Source: Platerodrilus igneus
Lineage: Eukaryota > Arthropoda > Insecta > Coleoptera > Lycidae
Direction of reading: 5' to 3'
DNA: 64,000 nucleotides
NCBI GenBank assembly: GCA_036346225.1
Contig: JARFIW010000453.1
Span: forward strand, 5,084,001 to 5,148,000
A program made the translations under genes and the position numbers. Shown here piece after piece: positions 23,301 through 33,989 of the stretch. The first letter of the stretch is position 1. Every line of letters starts with the position of its first letter. Below the pieces are notes generated by a model. The model saw only the letters and a program-made list of their open reading frames with translations. It made no database searches and was not told the DNA's origin.

Positions 23301-24110
23301 TACTAGGTCTTGGTTCGTCTTCCTGGTTCCATACTCTCCTCACTTTATCATGTCCTCTCGCATTGTCGTAGTCGTCATGGTCGTAAGGTGCCACTCTGTA
23401 ATGTGCACCACTATAGTTAAGCCTTTTGGTAGCTTACGAATCCTAAATACTAAATCATAGATTTGTTTCAGTACTTCATCGTAAAGACCCTCCCAATTTC
23501 TTTGTAAATCGGCGACAATTCACTTCCTGCGTCTAGGATTGTATAACCATACACAGTCGCTCGTTTGAAAACCATACTCTTGCGTCATGATGTCATACCT
23601 GATATGCATCCAGTCGCTCGCAATCTGAATATTATTTCTTGTGTCCATAGATATCATGCATTTTCTGCTCGAGTTTTCAACATAGCTTTCTCCTACAACG
23701 TTTTTTCAGATTTCTTACCGAATCGAAAATAGATGTATGTATCGATCCCATTCCCTTTGATGTTTAGAGAATACCTTGGAGAGATACTTTTCCAAGGTGC
23801 GGTTTATGCGTTCTACCAAATTATCCGATTGATACACAACGGTGTCGTTCTGGTCTTTCGCATCCCCAGCAACCGGCAAACTTCTTGAAATAGCACCGAC
23901 TCAAAATTTCTGCCCTGGTCAGCGTGCAGCTCCAAAGATATTCCAAAGCGGCAGAAAAGTTATTTGACTAATACGTCAGCGACGGTTGCTACTTCCTAGT
24001 TAAGTATGAAATACGCCGCATTCCATTTTATAAAGTAGTCTGTTGCCACCAAGATGTTCTATTTCCAGAGTCGGTTTCGGGAACTGGACCTGCGATGACA
24101 ATTGCCATAA
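23300..24110 (-). pseudogene. Ty3/gypsy-like integrase relic, core and C-terminal domains
   Basis: Minus-strand frames show the integrase catalytic core: a G-P-x-PETDSGNR start (24100), VATDYF-KW (first Asp), a VADVLV block, FCRFGISLELHADQGRNFES (second Asp; about 23975-23915), VCRLLGM-KTRTTPL, then the HPQ-x-x-G-x-x-ER segment in decayed form. After a degenerate middle, the C-terminal domain is clear: SPIYKEIGR / KLQRNWEGLYDEVLKQI and a VVH segment followed by VAPYDHDDYD (about 23520-23370). The frame then runs to a DEPRPSTNYEW stretch that meets the macrodomain without an obvious gene boundary. No reverse transcriptase was found to the right of 24110, where MITE-like DNA begins. Integrase would insert element cDNA; this copy carries many stops and shifts. 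Confidence 0.78.
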
Positions 24111-24194
24111 CATGAAAAGTTTAACATTTATATAAAGGGAACACTATAGTAATTTGATAGAGAATTAAAATGGCATTATGCCTAATTAATAAAA

Positions 24195-24605
24195 CACAGG
24201 GTGTTCCATTTAAAATAACAACGTTAATGGCGTCTACATGTACTCATGAAGGAACGTAATATTTTGAGCACCCTGTACAACATTCAAGAGTACTAAATAC
24301 TATAACCGATTGAACAAATATCCAATTATTTCAGGGTACAGCGATTTTTTTTAATATTATGTTATTTAGGAATTACACACATTCTTTAATAATCACATTT
24401 TTCAAAAAATCGAAATATCTCAAAAACCGTAACAGATAGGCATAGGGAAATTTAATGAAACTTGACCTTATTTGTAGCGTAGAATTCAAAATTGCAACTA
24501 AATATAGTTGCAGCCACTATTGATTCACACAACATGGCGTTGAAATTTTTTTTCTAACTTGTACCGTTTTGATGTAAAAGACCGTCCTGTTAGTCGTGAT
24601 ACACC

Positions 24606-24610
<5 letters not shown>
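24195..24610. mobile_element. MITE-like DNA with CAGGGTGT termini
   Basis: It begins ACACAGGGTGTTCCATTTAAAA and ends with ATACACCCTGTATA, inverted termini of about 8-10 bp. A second ACCCTGTAC lies at about 24282. The interior has no coding potential. The same TATACAGGGTGT string occurs within the long LTRs at about 8856 and 14115. Element type is uncertain. Confidence 0.4.

Positions 24611-24662
<52 letters not shown>
24609..24662. repeat. (TA)n microsatellite
   Basis: About 54 bp of TA repeats, left neighbour of a palindrome. Confidence 0.95.
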
Positions 24663-24666
<4 letters not shown>

Positions 24667-24819
24667 AATGAAAACCCAACTTTTGTATGTAAGTTGAATT
24701 ACCATTTCAAATCGAACTAGTAATTGAAAACCACTAAAAGTTTTTTTAAAAGTGGTTTTCAATTACTAGTTCGATTTGAAATGGTAATCAACTTTACATA
24801 CAAAAGTTGGGTTTTCATT
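24667..24819. repeat. Near-perfect palindrome of ~150 bp (foldback element)
   Basis: Arms 24667-24735 and 24751-24819 are inverted copies of about 69 bp with very few mismatches, for example AATGAAAACCCAACTTTTG against CAAAAGTTGGGTTTTCATT. The spacer is 15 bp. (TA)n flanks it on both sides. The structure fits a foldback MITE inserted at TA. Confidence 0.9.
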
Positions 24820-24832
24820 TCATCTTAAAAAC

Positions 24833-24837
<5 letters not shown>

Positions 24838-24882
<45 letters not shown>
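24838..24882. repeat. (TA)n microsatellite
   Basis: About 45 bp of TA repeats right of the palindrome. Confidence 0.95.
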
Positions 24883-24884
<2 letters not shown>

Positions 24885-27240
24885 AGTTTAAAGGGCATTA
24901 TTATTCATTTGGTAATCTATTTTATGGTTCAGCATGTGAAAATAACATACAACGTTGAGACGCGTTTTTAAATTCAATAGTTTTAGAATTTAATTTGTTT
25001 CAGAAACTTTCAAGAAGCTAAAATGGAATTTAGCATAATCCTTCAGATATAAATACTCGTAAAGTATAGCGTGTATCATATTAAAAACAGCCCGTGTAAA
25101 ATAAAGCGATTTAAATTTCATATGTAACCTTCGTATTTAACATAAAGTTCAAATCCTCTGATTTACAGCAAAGTTGGATGTACATGTGTTGAAAGCTTTT
25201 CTAAGATTTAAAACTGTTTAGTTTTCCGAGCAGAGTTAACTAAAAGCAAAGTTGGCCGTTATATTTGTTAAAAGCGTTTGAAAGTGTTTTGAATAAGCCT
25301 CCTGGTAGTATTAAATAGGCGAGATAAACCGTTTATTTTTCCGTATATTATTAAGTAGGGTAGATAAAATGTTGCACAAACAAACAGAAATTCCAGGTAG
25401 TTGTTAGTTCCAATGTCAGATAGAATAAATTTATAGCATCTTAAAAATATGTAAAACTTAAGTTGGAAGGGTAACTGTTAAACGTTACAAAAGAAGCTTG
25501 CAAACGAGTAAACAAAGAGGGGTTGTTTGATAGCATATGTATAAGTGGGATGGAAATAAAACGTGTCAAAATAGGCGTAATTTAAACGGTAACTTTTGGC
25601 AGCTGGAAGGGATATACACAACGTTATTGGAAGGAGATGTTTGAATACAACGAAACGATTTAGTACGGGTGTGTATTGTTGTGAGCGTTAAACTTGTGTT
25701 TTCGGAGAAAATCGTGGCGGTTAGAAAATGAAATACATAGAATTGGTTTTACGTGAGTTTGTTTGTGTGGGGAGTACGTGGGTTTGTTTGTGTGGGGAGT
25801 TTTTGGAAAACTGTGGCCATTGGAAGTGTTACGAAGAAGTGTTGTTTGTGAGGTGTGAGGGATTTTAAGAATTGATACGAATGTTTGTATTGAAGAAAAT
25901 TTGAGGAATTGTGACAGGCTTTTAGGGGTGGAGAAACTAGATATAAACCGGCAGACATGGATAGGAGGCTCTCTTAGTTCTCAACCAGCTTTATGTTTGG
26001 ACAAGCGTACATCGATCTTGACTTTCAACAAACTGACGGCTCCAATACTAAAATGCTTTTACGTTTGTACAATTAATTTGTACAATTCATTTACGCCATT
26101 TGATGTAAGTAAAAACAGTTTGATTCTAATTTGCGCAAAGCATGCAATTTGAATTGGAGTAGATGTCAGTATTTGCTCGTTTTGGTTGATTGCCAAATAT
26201 TTATGGTAATGGTAGAAGAGGTTTGGAGTTTAGATGCACTATCAAATTGGTAGACGAGATGACTTCTTGGTAATATGGTTACAGCTTGCAGCTGCGGTTA
26301 TTGCGATCCAGATTGGGGTGCTCCTGAATGCAGTAGTCCTCGATACAATGGTAGCTGGCTCGAGGGTGAACATGGAATCCAGGTAACTGATACTTTTCGT
26401 TGTATGTGTGTAAATAGGTGCTTAATGACTTGGTGCATTGGGGGTATAGTTTTATGAACTAAAAGGACAAACAGGGGAAGAGTTGCGGAATGAACTTTTT
26501 AAAACTGAGTTATTTTTACTGTATTTTATGTGGGAATTGATGATAAGGAGTGATTTATGGCATTTGTAATATTTGATTTATGTACAAGGTAAAAGGGTGT
26601 TTTTGATTATTGAAGTACAAAAATTAGTACGAAAGAATAAGATTTACTTTGAGCTCATATTGAACCAGGGTTAAAGTAAGAAATGTGGTAAAGCCCTATT
26701 ACTTTCTCTGATTTAATTAATTGGAAAATTTTACCTGAGGCAATTATTGATATAGAAATGTACTGTTAAGGGAGTTTTTTTAAATTGGATCTATATAACT
26801 TATAATTAATGTGTGAAAGAGGAGTTTAATTTTGATTTTTGCGTGTACATTCTTTCTGGTAAGTTAATAAAGTTAGGCTATTTACCGTCGTAGCATTTTA
26901 TTGTCGAGTAGTTAGTTTTGTATTTCATGAATCAGCTGAGCAGTCGTGGAAAACTTCATTAAGCAGAGGTAGTATTTAAAATAGGTAAATCACTTCACCA
27001 CCAACAGTCTTAGCAGCTCCCGGAGGTTGTAAAAATTAAGGGCACCCTGAACCTGAGGCTCTTGTTGTAGCAGTGGAAGGAGATCACAGCAATATATAAA
27101 GACACATTCATCTTTGATTTAAACACAACCAATAGTCTGTTGCATACTGTATTATTTCTTAAAGTTGAAAGGTCACACGACAACAATTAATTAGTTACTA
27201 TAACTGCACCATTCCCTGTTCCATTTTCAGTGTACTGAAT
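24883..27240. other. No confident gene; 25-bp duplication
   Basis: Mostly AT-rich. At 25752-25801 a 25-bp string containing GGTTTGTTTGTGTGGGGAGT is present twice in tandem. A possible short Cys-rich exon near 26280-26380 is listed separately. Confidence 0.4.
26282..26380 (+). other. Possible Cys-rich exon, EGF-like spacing (weak)
   Basis: The frame at 26275-26457 contains C-S-C-G-Y-C-DPDWGAPEC, which recalls the C-terminal half of an EGF-like module, and it ends at GAATCCAG|GTAACT, a good splice-donor context. CTTGCAG|C or TTACAG|C could serve as the acceptor. No neighbouring exon was recognised, so it may be chance. Confidence 0.22.
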
Positions 27241-27249
27241 GAACTTCCA

Positions 27250-27520
27250 CCATACTTGAAGTTGCTTGATTTTATGCTTCTCTCCGCATTCCCAATGAAC
27301 GTTGGACATATCCGCCACTGTTTCCTATGTGGTCTCGATAATAACCTTCGGTTATGTTCAAAATTTTTTTGAATGTATTAAACATGCATTCGTAAGGTGG
27401 CAAAAGAAGAACTTGGTGCCTATACTTGCGGGCTAAAGAATCAAGAATGTATACCGGCGGTGGCGCATTTCTAAAAATAGCAATTAGAGATGCCGTTTGG
27501 TATTGTGTAAACAAACTTGG
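27250..27520 (-). pseudogene. Fragment of an IS630/Tc1-type DDE transposase
   Basis: The 80-codon minus frame 27514-27272 contains PPVYILDSLARKY followed by HQVLLLPPYECMFN. This fits the pattern in which a Y-x-IDELA..H-x-V-x-x-LPPY-x-C-x-LNPIE block carries the third acidic residue of DDE_3-type transposases. The NPIE-x-x-W residues are replaced (NTFKKI). Only this C-terminal piece is recognised. Confidence 0.6.
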
Positions 27521-27539
27521 GATTCAACTAATTATCAGT

Positions 27540-27625
27540 TTTCATTTCGAGTCGGGCTTTGGGCCGGGCCGGTCACTTTTCTGCGTCGGGCCGGGCCGGA
27601 CTTTTAATAAGCCCGGCCCGGCCCG
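27540..27625. repeat. GC-rich palindromic patch
   Basis: GGGCCGGGCCGG, CGGGCCGGGCCGGAC and GCCCGGCCCGGCCCG lie close together and are mutually complementary. They stand out from the AT-rich surroundings. Similar GGCCCG-type strings occur at 49000-49020 and 51900-52192. Confidence 0.6.
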
Positions 27626-29761
27626 AGTCCATCCTTATACATTATGACACAAAAAGTTAGGTAGATCATTTTAAAGAGATTTTATGTACTAGAAGCGGCG
27701 CCCTCGGCAAGTGGCATCCAAACTAAGAACGAATTTGAATTTCTCGCCTCAGAAAACCCACAAATACCTTATTTAATGCCGGTATGTCGCCCTGTTGATG
27801 AATTAATAAGTAAAAGAGAAATGCAAATTAAAAATTTTCAACCTTGTATCTCGGTTATTATCAACTTTTGGACTAAGGTATGTTTGGTCAAATCTCATTT
27901 TTACCCCAGGAATCTTCAGTTTTGCTGTGTACCATTATTTAGTGGACACCTAATTGCAGTTAGAGGTAACACAGAGGCAACGTGTTCAAGCTCTTGTTGA
28001 AAGTACTGTATAAGTGACAACAGAAATTGTTTACACCGTTTGTGTAAAGGTGCTGGCATTTGTGTATTTCCAAATGACGCAATTAAATTATCAAAAACAA
28101 AAACAGTTCTAAATACGAATTTACAGTGACAACTCAAAGCAGCAGCAAGATGACTGACAGTTGATACTAACATGAAAATAGATTAAGACTTCATATCAAG
28201 ATATGCGTTAACTTCAAACCGAACAAAATATTCTTAGGAACGGTGCATTACAATACCAATAGCAAAAACTAGAATGCTCTAGAATGTAATGTCTACACAC
28301 TATTATCTTTTTACGCGCATTAGCATTAAGAATGTTGCTGCCTGAATTACTATTTGTGACTCCATGGCCTTGATTCGACGGATCGAGTATACTTTATTTT
28401 TTCCCAATCAGTTTGGTCGTAGGTGTGGTCAGAACTAAAGTTTTTATTCGTCATTTGAAAAACTGTTTAATTATTCTTCATGCACGACCTGTGATGTAGG
28501 TCTAACTTGTACGAATTTGAAATTCACACTCAATCAACGTTAAAAACTAATTCTTTCTAACAATAGCAATTTTAATATTTTCTTATGACGTCTACTGACC
28601 ACATTTTAGCTAATATTCACGCTTATGATCTTCAAAAGAGTTTTTTTGAAGTATCACATATTAACACTAAAGATATTCATTCATCTGTATAGCCTAGAAA
28701 TTTTTGAAACTCATTATAAAAGTAATAATTAACGATTCGACTGAAATGGCTGAATTTTTAATACGTTTATTACTGGTTTTAACTAATTTTTTTCTTATTG
28801 GCACAGCGTCTACTCTTGATGAATGGTAAAGTTATTTGAATTTGTTATGGCAAATTTGTATACCAAACGCACCACGCTGGGTTGGACATTTGGGAATTAT
28901 GTATATATTTTCGGGATGAAATTAAGGGACCCTTCTACTTATATCTTTATTTAATTTTTAATACTGAGGTAGGAATTTTCTCATAGTAAGATTTTATTCT
29001 AAGTAGGTTTTCGTCCAATTAATTCACTACTTCCATATACGTAGTATTGTCTTGTAATACCTATAAGTTATTACATGGTGAGTCATTCTTTAAGAATTTA
29101 CTTAAATATTTAAATTCTGCAGCTTTGTAATTGTCGTACATTAGTTTATGAATAATAGCTACTGTTTGAAACATGTCGTTTCTGTATGCAAGCTAATTTC
29201 GCCATTAAATATTACATGGGAAACGTTTTGCGTTTAGTGAAAGAGTTTGAAATGCACGCCATTGCAAGTAACCATGCTTATGTAAACATTAAATTAAAGA
29301 GTTCAAAGTTGGATATGCGGTTTAACGTTTACTACATGTTTACGAAAGGATCTTGCGTCTAAATAGATTTTTTTACATTCTAAACTCAGTCACACCAACG
29401 CCAATCAAGCTTTAAAAATAGGAAAAATTCCTTGAATACTTTCGAGGGTTAAATGATAGCGGAAAAGGCAAAATTTTTACTTTACCACCGATTAAAAATC
29501 GCGTTTTTACGAAATGTTTTTTATTGAGTGATTAAACAACAATCAAAAATCTACATTAAACGGCACAGTTAATTAAAATCGAATTTTCATTTTCTTCAAT
29601 ATCAAGATATCAACATTAATGCGCGTTTTTCACGTTGTACGGAATATATAATTTGCCGGCCATTTTTATAAAAAGCGACAGTCGGGTTCTGTTATTGGCA
29701 TTTCCACATTTTCATAAATATGTATTTTGCCAGATATGATGGAACTTATTTTTTCTCATTA
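27626..29761. other. No gene recognised
   Basis: The opposing frames 27776-28000 (plus) and 27916-28173 (minus) overlap and match nothing I can name. The rest is AT-rich. The neighbouring GC palindromes could mark an old DNA transposon here, but I cannot show it. Confidence 0.35.
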
Positions 29762-30058
29762 TACATTTGATTTTTTCAATGCTCCACCCAAAGGTACTAC
29801 ATTGGCCAGGAAGCGATTTTTTTTTACCTGAAAAGTTTTGAATTTTGCCGAACCCTTGCTGTTCTAAGCAAGGTAGGGATCTTTAACGTGCGTGACAACA
29901 CTCACACACGGGACCTCCATTTTATCTCTCATCCGAACGAGGGTGTATTTTTGTGAAAAATGCTCGCCTAAAAATTTTTCAAACGGACCGTGTCGGGATT
30001 CGAATCTGGGATCTTGGGCGTAGTAGTCACACGCATACCAACTACGCCACGGAGCCCC
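29762..30058 (-). mobile_element. tRNA-derived SINE
   Basis: Full family structure on the minus strand: head GGCTCCGTGGCGTAGTTGG (A box TGGCGTAGTTGG) at about 30055-30035, B box GATTCGAATCC near 29995, the GTCACGCACGTTAAAGATCC body, and a tail ending in AAATCAAATGTA. An RTE tail follows directly on the right. Confidence 0.85.
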
Positions 30059-30618
30059 CTCACAACCACTGAGTGTCTGAGAAACTGAGAAATAGGGTAT
30101 ATAATTGTAAAACAATAGAAGGGGACCGAACTGCATCTAACAAGAAAGAATAACGCCTATGATGAAAGACAACAATCATAGAAACAAGAAGCAAATTGTT
30201 GAAAGCATATGTGTGGAGCACAGAATAGTATGCCCATGAAATACGGGCAGTAGTAAAAGCAGACAGAAAAACGGTAGCATCCTTTTGGAATGCTGTGCTT
30301 CAGATGTATGAGGATGTTAGCTTGGACAGACAAAGTTAATAACAAATAGGTTATAGAAATGTAGGGAAACAAGGATAACTGTGGGGAAAAAATAGGAGAA
30401 ATATAAGGGCAGAATACGTTCTAAGGCATTTTTGGGGAATAGTATGGGATATATTACAAGCGGAGATAGGAAAAAGGAGGTAGATGTAGACCTAGATCAG
30501 ATAGTGATAGATGCAGACTGTGCAAATTTTAGGGAAATATGTAGGTTAATTCAGAATAGGAAACAATGATGGTACGCATCTAACCAGTTCCAGGACTGAA
30601 AATCTAATGATGATGATG
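30059..30618 (+). mobile_element. RTE-like 3' tail, divergent subtype, with (ATG)n end
   Basis: It aligns with 32777-33348 and 55383-55946. Broken frames give NKKE-x-R-x-x-SK, RKLF-A-x-VWST and a decayed GR-x-RPR..C terminus, the same order as the RTE thumb and C-terminal region at 31140-31650. It ends GACTGAAAATCTAATGATGATGATGAT. No long frame remains. Confidence 0.75.
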
Positions 30619-30869
30619 ATAAAAACATATTAATTTAGTAAACATTTTTAGAATTTGAATTAAAGGAGGCGGTCGGGAAAGCAGGGAGATAAAAGAAGAA
30701 AAAGTTCAGCTGAATTAATCCGTAATGATGTATTATTCATAATCAGATAAAAAAAATGTGGATTATCCTAATTTATAATCTAATTAAGAAGTTATTGGCT
30801 TACGCACTCAATCAACGAAATGCAAAGCCGCAGTACATAATGCACTATGATTATGCTGTGCATTTTTTT

Positions 30870-31836
30870 TTAGTAGTAGATTTGCAGATGATATAGCGGT
30901 ATTAGCATCTAGCAAAGAAAAGTTAGAAGCTGCGCTTAATGAAATGCAAACAGTTCTAACAGAGAGATACGGCATGAAAATTAACAAAAATAAAACTAAA
31001 GTTCTAGTATGCAAAATAGGGGAAAATAAATTAAAAACAAGAATACCAATAGGTAACGAGAACTTACAAGAGGTTAAGGATTTCTGCTACCTAGGAAGCC
31101 AAATAACGTAAGATGGGAAAATCACAAAAGATATAAAACAAAGATTAGCACAAGATGTTACATTTAACAAGAAAAAGCAACTACTGTGTTCAAAGATAAC
31201 AAACACAGAAACACGTAAAAGATTGCTTAAAACATATGTGTGGAGCACAGCACTGTATGACTGTGAAGCCTAGACAGTATGAGAAGCGGGCAAGAAAAAG
31301 ATAGAAGCCTTTGAAATGTGGTGTTACAGACCTATGATGAAGATATCATGGACAGTCAAAGTTAAGAAGAAATAGGTACTAGAAATGGTAGGGAAGAAAG
31401 AAATATGTGGAAAACAGTAAAAAATAGAAGAGATAGGATGATAGACCACATACTAAGACATGAAGGAATAGTGCGGAATATATTGGAAGCAGACATAGGA
31501 AAAAGGAGAAGTAGAGGTAGATCTAGGTTAGACTATTGCACACAGATAGTGAAAGATGTAGGATGTGGGAATTTCAGGGAAATGTGTAAGCTAGCTCAGA
31601 ATAGAAATCAATGGAGGTACGCATCCAACCAGTCCCAAGATGGAAAAATTAATGACAAAAAAAGAACTGTACTTAAACATGATGATTATTATAAACAACT
31701 ACAGGTATTGGCCTTGCAATATTCTAACTAATGTTAAGTGTGCTAAAGGACTTACTGGAAAACTATTAATACGGCAAATGTCTAAGTGTTGGGAGATCCT
31801 TGGCAGCCACAGGCTGCTTAACTCCCTTCACATACC
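30870..31836 (+). pseudogene. RTE-like reverse transcriptase relic, second copy
   Basis: The frame opens at RFADDIAVLASSKEKLE (about 30880-30930; catalytic F-A-DD intact), followed by YGMKINKNKTKVLVC, NLQEVKDFCYLGSQIT, RLAQDVTF and TYVWSTALY. A 108-codon open C terminus at 31405-31731 contains RSRLDYCTQIVKD and LAQNRNQWR. Stops and a frameshift lie near 31110-31400. It is truncated just 5' of the catalytic motif after a T-run. The last 100 bases are the spacer that also forms part of the 343-bp array unit. Confidence 0.8.
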
Positions 31837-32140
31837 GTTCATTTACATTTCCAATGCTCCACCAGAAGGTACTACATTGGCCAGGAGGCGAGTTTTTTTG
31901 TTGCCTGGAAATTTAGAATTTTGCCGAACCCTTGCCCTTATAGGCAAGGTAGGGATCTTTAACGTGCGTGACAACACTCACACACGGGACCTCCATTTAA
32001 CCTCTCATCCGAACGAGGGCGTAATATTTGTGAAAAATGCTCACCTGCCATTTTTCAAGCAGTCGGCCGTGTCGGAATTTGAACCCGGGACCTTGGGATC
32101 CGTAGTCTTACGCTTACTACATTGATCCACGGCGACGCCT
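31837..32140 (-). mobile_element. tRNA-derived SINE, subfamily B, with target-site duplication
   Basis: The flanks are identical 14-bp strings TCCCTTCACATACC at 31823-31836 and 32141-32154. The head reads GGCGTCGCCGTGGATCAATG and the B box GGTTCAAATTCC. It differs from the main subfamily in the head and in GCAACAAAAAAACTCGCC. The body block GTTAAAGATCCCTACCTTGCC is shared. Confidence 0.88.
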
Positions 32141-32494
32141 TCCCTTCACATACCACTGAATCTTGCTGAAATAGGGCATATAATTAGAAAACAATAGAAG
32201 GAGAATCGAACTGTATATAGGCTGTTGTGGGAATTTCAGGGAACTGTCGGCTTGCTCAGAACATAAATAAATTGAGGTATGCGTCCAACCAATTTCAAGA
32301 CGTAAAACTTAATGGCGAAAAATAAGTGCACTTAAATTTGATGATTATTTTAAAAAACTACAGGTGTTGGTTGCGAAATATTTTCAACTAATGTTGATTG
32401 TGCGAAAGGATATATTGCAAAAACTATTAATTCGACAAATGTTCAAGTGCTGGGGAACTTGGCAGCCAAAGGCTGCTTTCCCCCTTCACATACC
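32141..32494 (+). repeat. Single 343-bp-type unit (RTE tail derivative) between two SINEs
   Basis: Aligns with the array units of 842-3175: TGAATCTTGCTGAAATAGGGC, TATATAGGCTGTTG, GCGTCCAACCA and ATTAATTCGACAAATG. It ends AGGCTGCTTTCCCCCTTCACATACC at the next SINE insertion point. Confidence 0.85.
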
Positions 32495-32776
32495 TTACAT
32501 GTGATTTTCCTATGCTCCACCCGAAGGTACTACATTGGCCAGGAAGCGAATTTTTTTTACCTGGACAATTTGTTATTTTGCTGAACCCTTGCTACTCCAA
32601 GCAACGTGCGTGACAACATTCACACACGGAACCTCCATTCTACCTCTCATCCGAACGAGGGTGTATTTTTGTGAAATATGCTCGCCTAACATTTGTCAAG
32701 CGGACCGTGTCTGGATTCGAACCTGGGATTTTGGGCATAGTAGTCACGCACATACCACTAAGTCACGGAGCCGCCT
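32495..32776 (-). mobile_element. tRNA-derived SINE, subfamily A, with target-site duplication
   Basis: Flanked by CCCCTTCACATACC at 32481-32494 and 32777-32790, the same position in the repeat unit as the SINE at 31837. B box GGTTCGAATCC is intact. About 20 bases of the CCTTGC hairpin region are deleted. The head ends GGCGGCTCCGTGACTTAGTGG. Confidence 0.87.
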
Positions 32777-33348
32777 CCCCTTCACATACCACTGAATATC
32801 GGGGAAATGCGGTATATAACTGTAAAACAATAGAAGGTTATCGAAGTGCATCAAACAGGAAAGAACAGCGGCTATGTTCAAAGACAACAAACATAGAAAC
32901 AAGACGAAAATTGTTCGAAGCATATTTGTGTAGCACAGCACAGTACGTCTATGAAATAGGGGCAGTAGGAAAAGCAGACAGAAAGACATAGAAGCCTTCT
33001 GGAATGTTGTGCTTCAGATGTATGGGGCTGGTAGCATAGACAGGCAATGTTAATGACAAGTCGGTTATAGAAATAGTAGAGGAATAAAGATATCTGTGGA
33101 AAATAAAAAAATAGGAGATATAGAAGGGCAGGGTACGTTCTACGGCATTTTTCGGGAATAGTACGGGATATATTTCAAACAGAGATAGGAAGAAAGAGGT
33201 AGAAGTAGACCGAGATCAGACTTTCGCATGCAGATAGTGATAGATGCAGACTGTGCAAATTTCAGGGAAGCGTGAGGGTTAGTTCAGAATAAGAAACCAT
33301 GAGGGTACGCGTCTAACCAGTTCCAGGACTGAAGACCTAATGATGATG
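32777..33348 (+). mobile_element. RTE-like 3' tail, divergent subtype
   Basis: Same layout as 30059-30618. A residual frame with NRKEQRLCSKTTN and RRKLFEAYLCSTAQY aligns with the RTE thumb region. It ends in CTAATGATGATGAG. Confidence 0.75.
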
Positions 33349-33705
33349 AGTAAAACATTCCCAACGCTAACTTAATATTAACACTATTTTCGCACATTTG
33401 CCCGTTTTGTATTTATTCTTAGTACTACAACATCGCTAATGGCACCCTTACCCCAATACTATTTTCGCAAATGTACCCGTTTGGGATTTTTGTCTTATCA
33501 GTAAAACATTCCTAACGATAGCCTAACCTTAATACTATTTTCGTGCATGTTCCCAATTGGGTATTTTTAGAAAAACATCCGTAACGGTACCCTATATTCA
33601 AAACTATTTTTGAAAATGGGTATTTTTCTCAGTAGTAAAACATTCATAATGGTAACCGATAATCAATGTTTTTTTCGTCCATGTATAAGTTGGGTATTTT
33701 GTGAG
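33349..33705. repeat. Degenerate ~75-bp minisatellite, 4-5 units
   Basis: Repeating core: ACTATTTTCGCACATTTGCCCGTTT, then GTATTTTTCTTAGTAGTAAAAC, then ATTCCTAACGGTACCCTA. Copies start near 33375, 33451, 33527, 33597 and 33660, with increasing decay to the right. Confidence 0.75.
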
Positions 33706-33989
33706 ATTCTCTGGTAATCCAAGAAAATCGTAAATAATTACCAAAATACCTAAAAATCTGATTTTTTTTCAATGATTTCTTTTTATATGGCTAGCAATCG
33801 TTTGCAATATTGAGTTTCTATCTACAACCGCTTCTCCTATGGACCTGAATTAATTAATACATATACCCCGAACCCGGGAACATTATAACCTTGGCACACC
33901 GCAACAATGTGTCGATATGATTAATATGTGCTCCAGTTTTGAGGGCCTTAAAATTGACTCTTTAAGGCAATCGTGCACTTTCCAATAAT

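Noticed and set aside
24517..24762. 81-codon minus frame
   Set aside because: It runs through the palindrome arm and the TA array; no coding signal.
27776..28173. hAT-type transposase in the region after the GC palindromes
   Set aside because: Translations on either strand show no motif that I could match with confidence.
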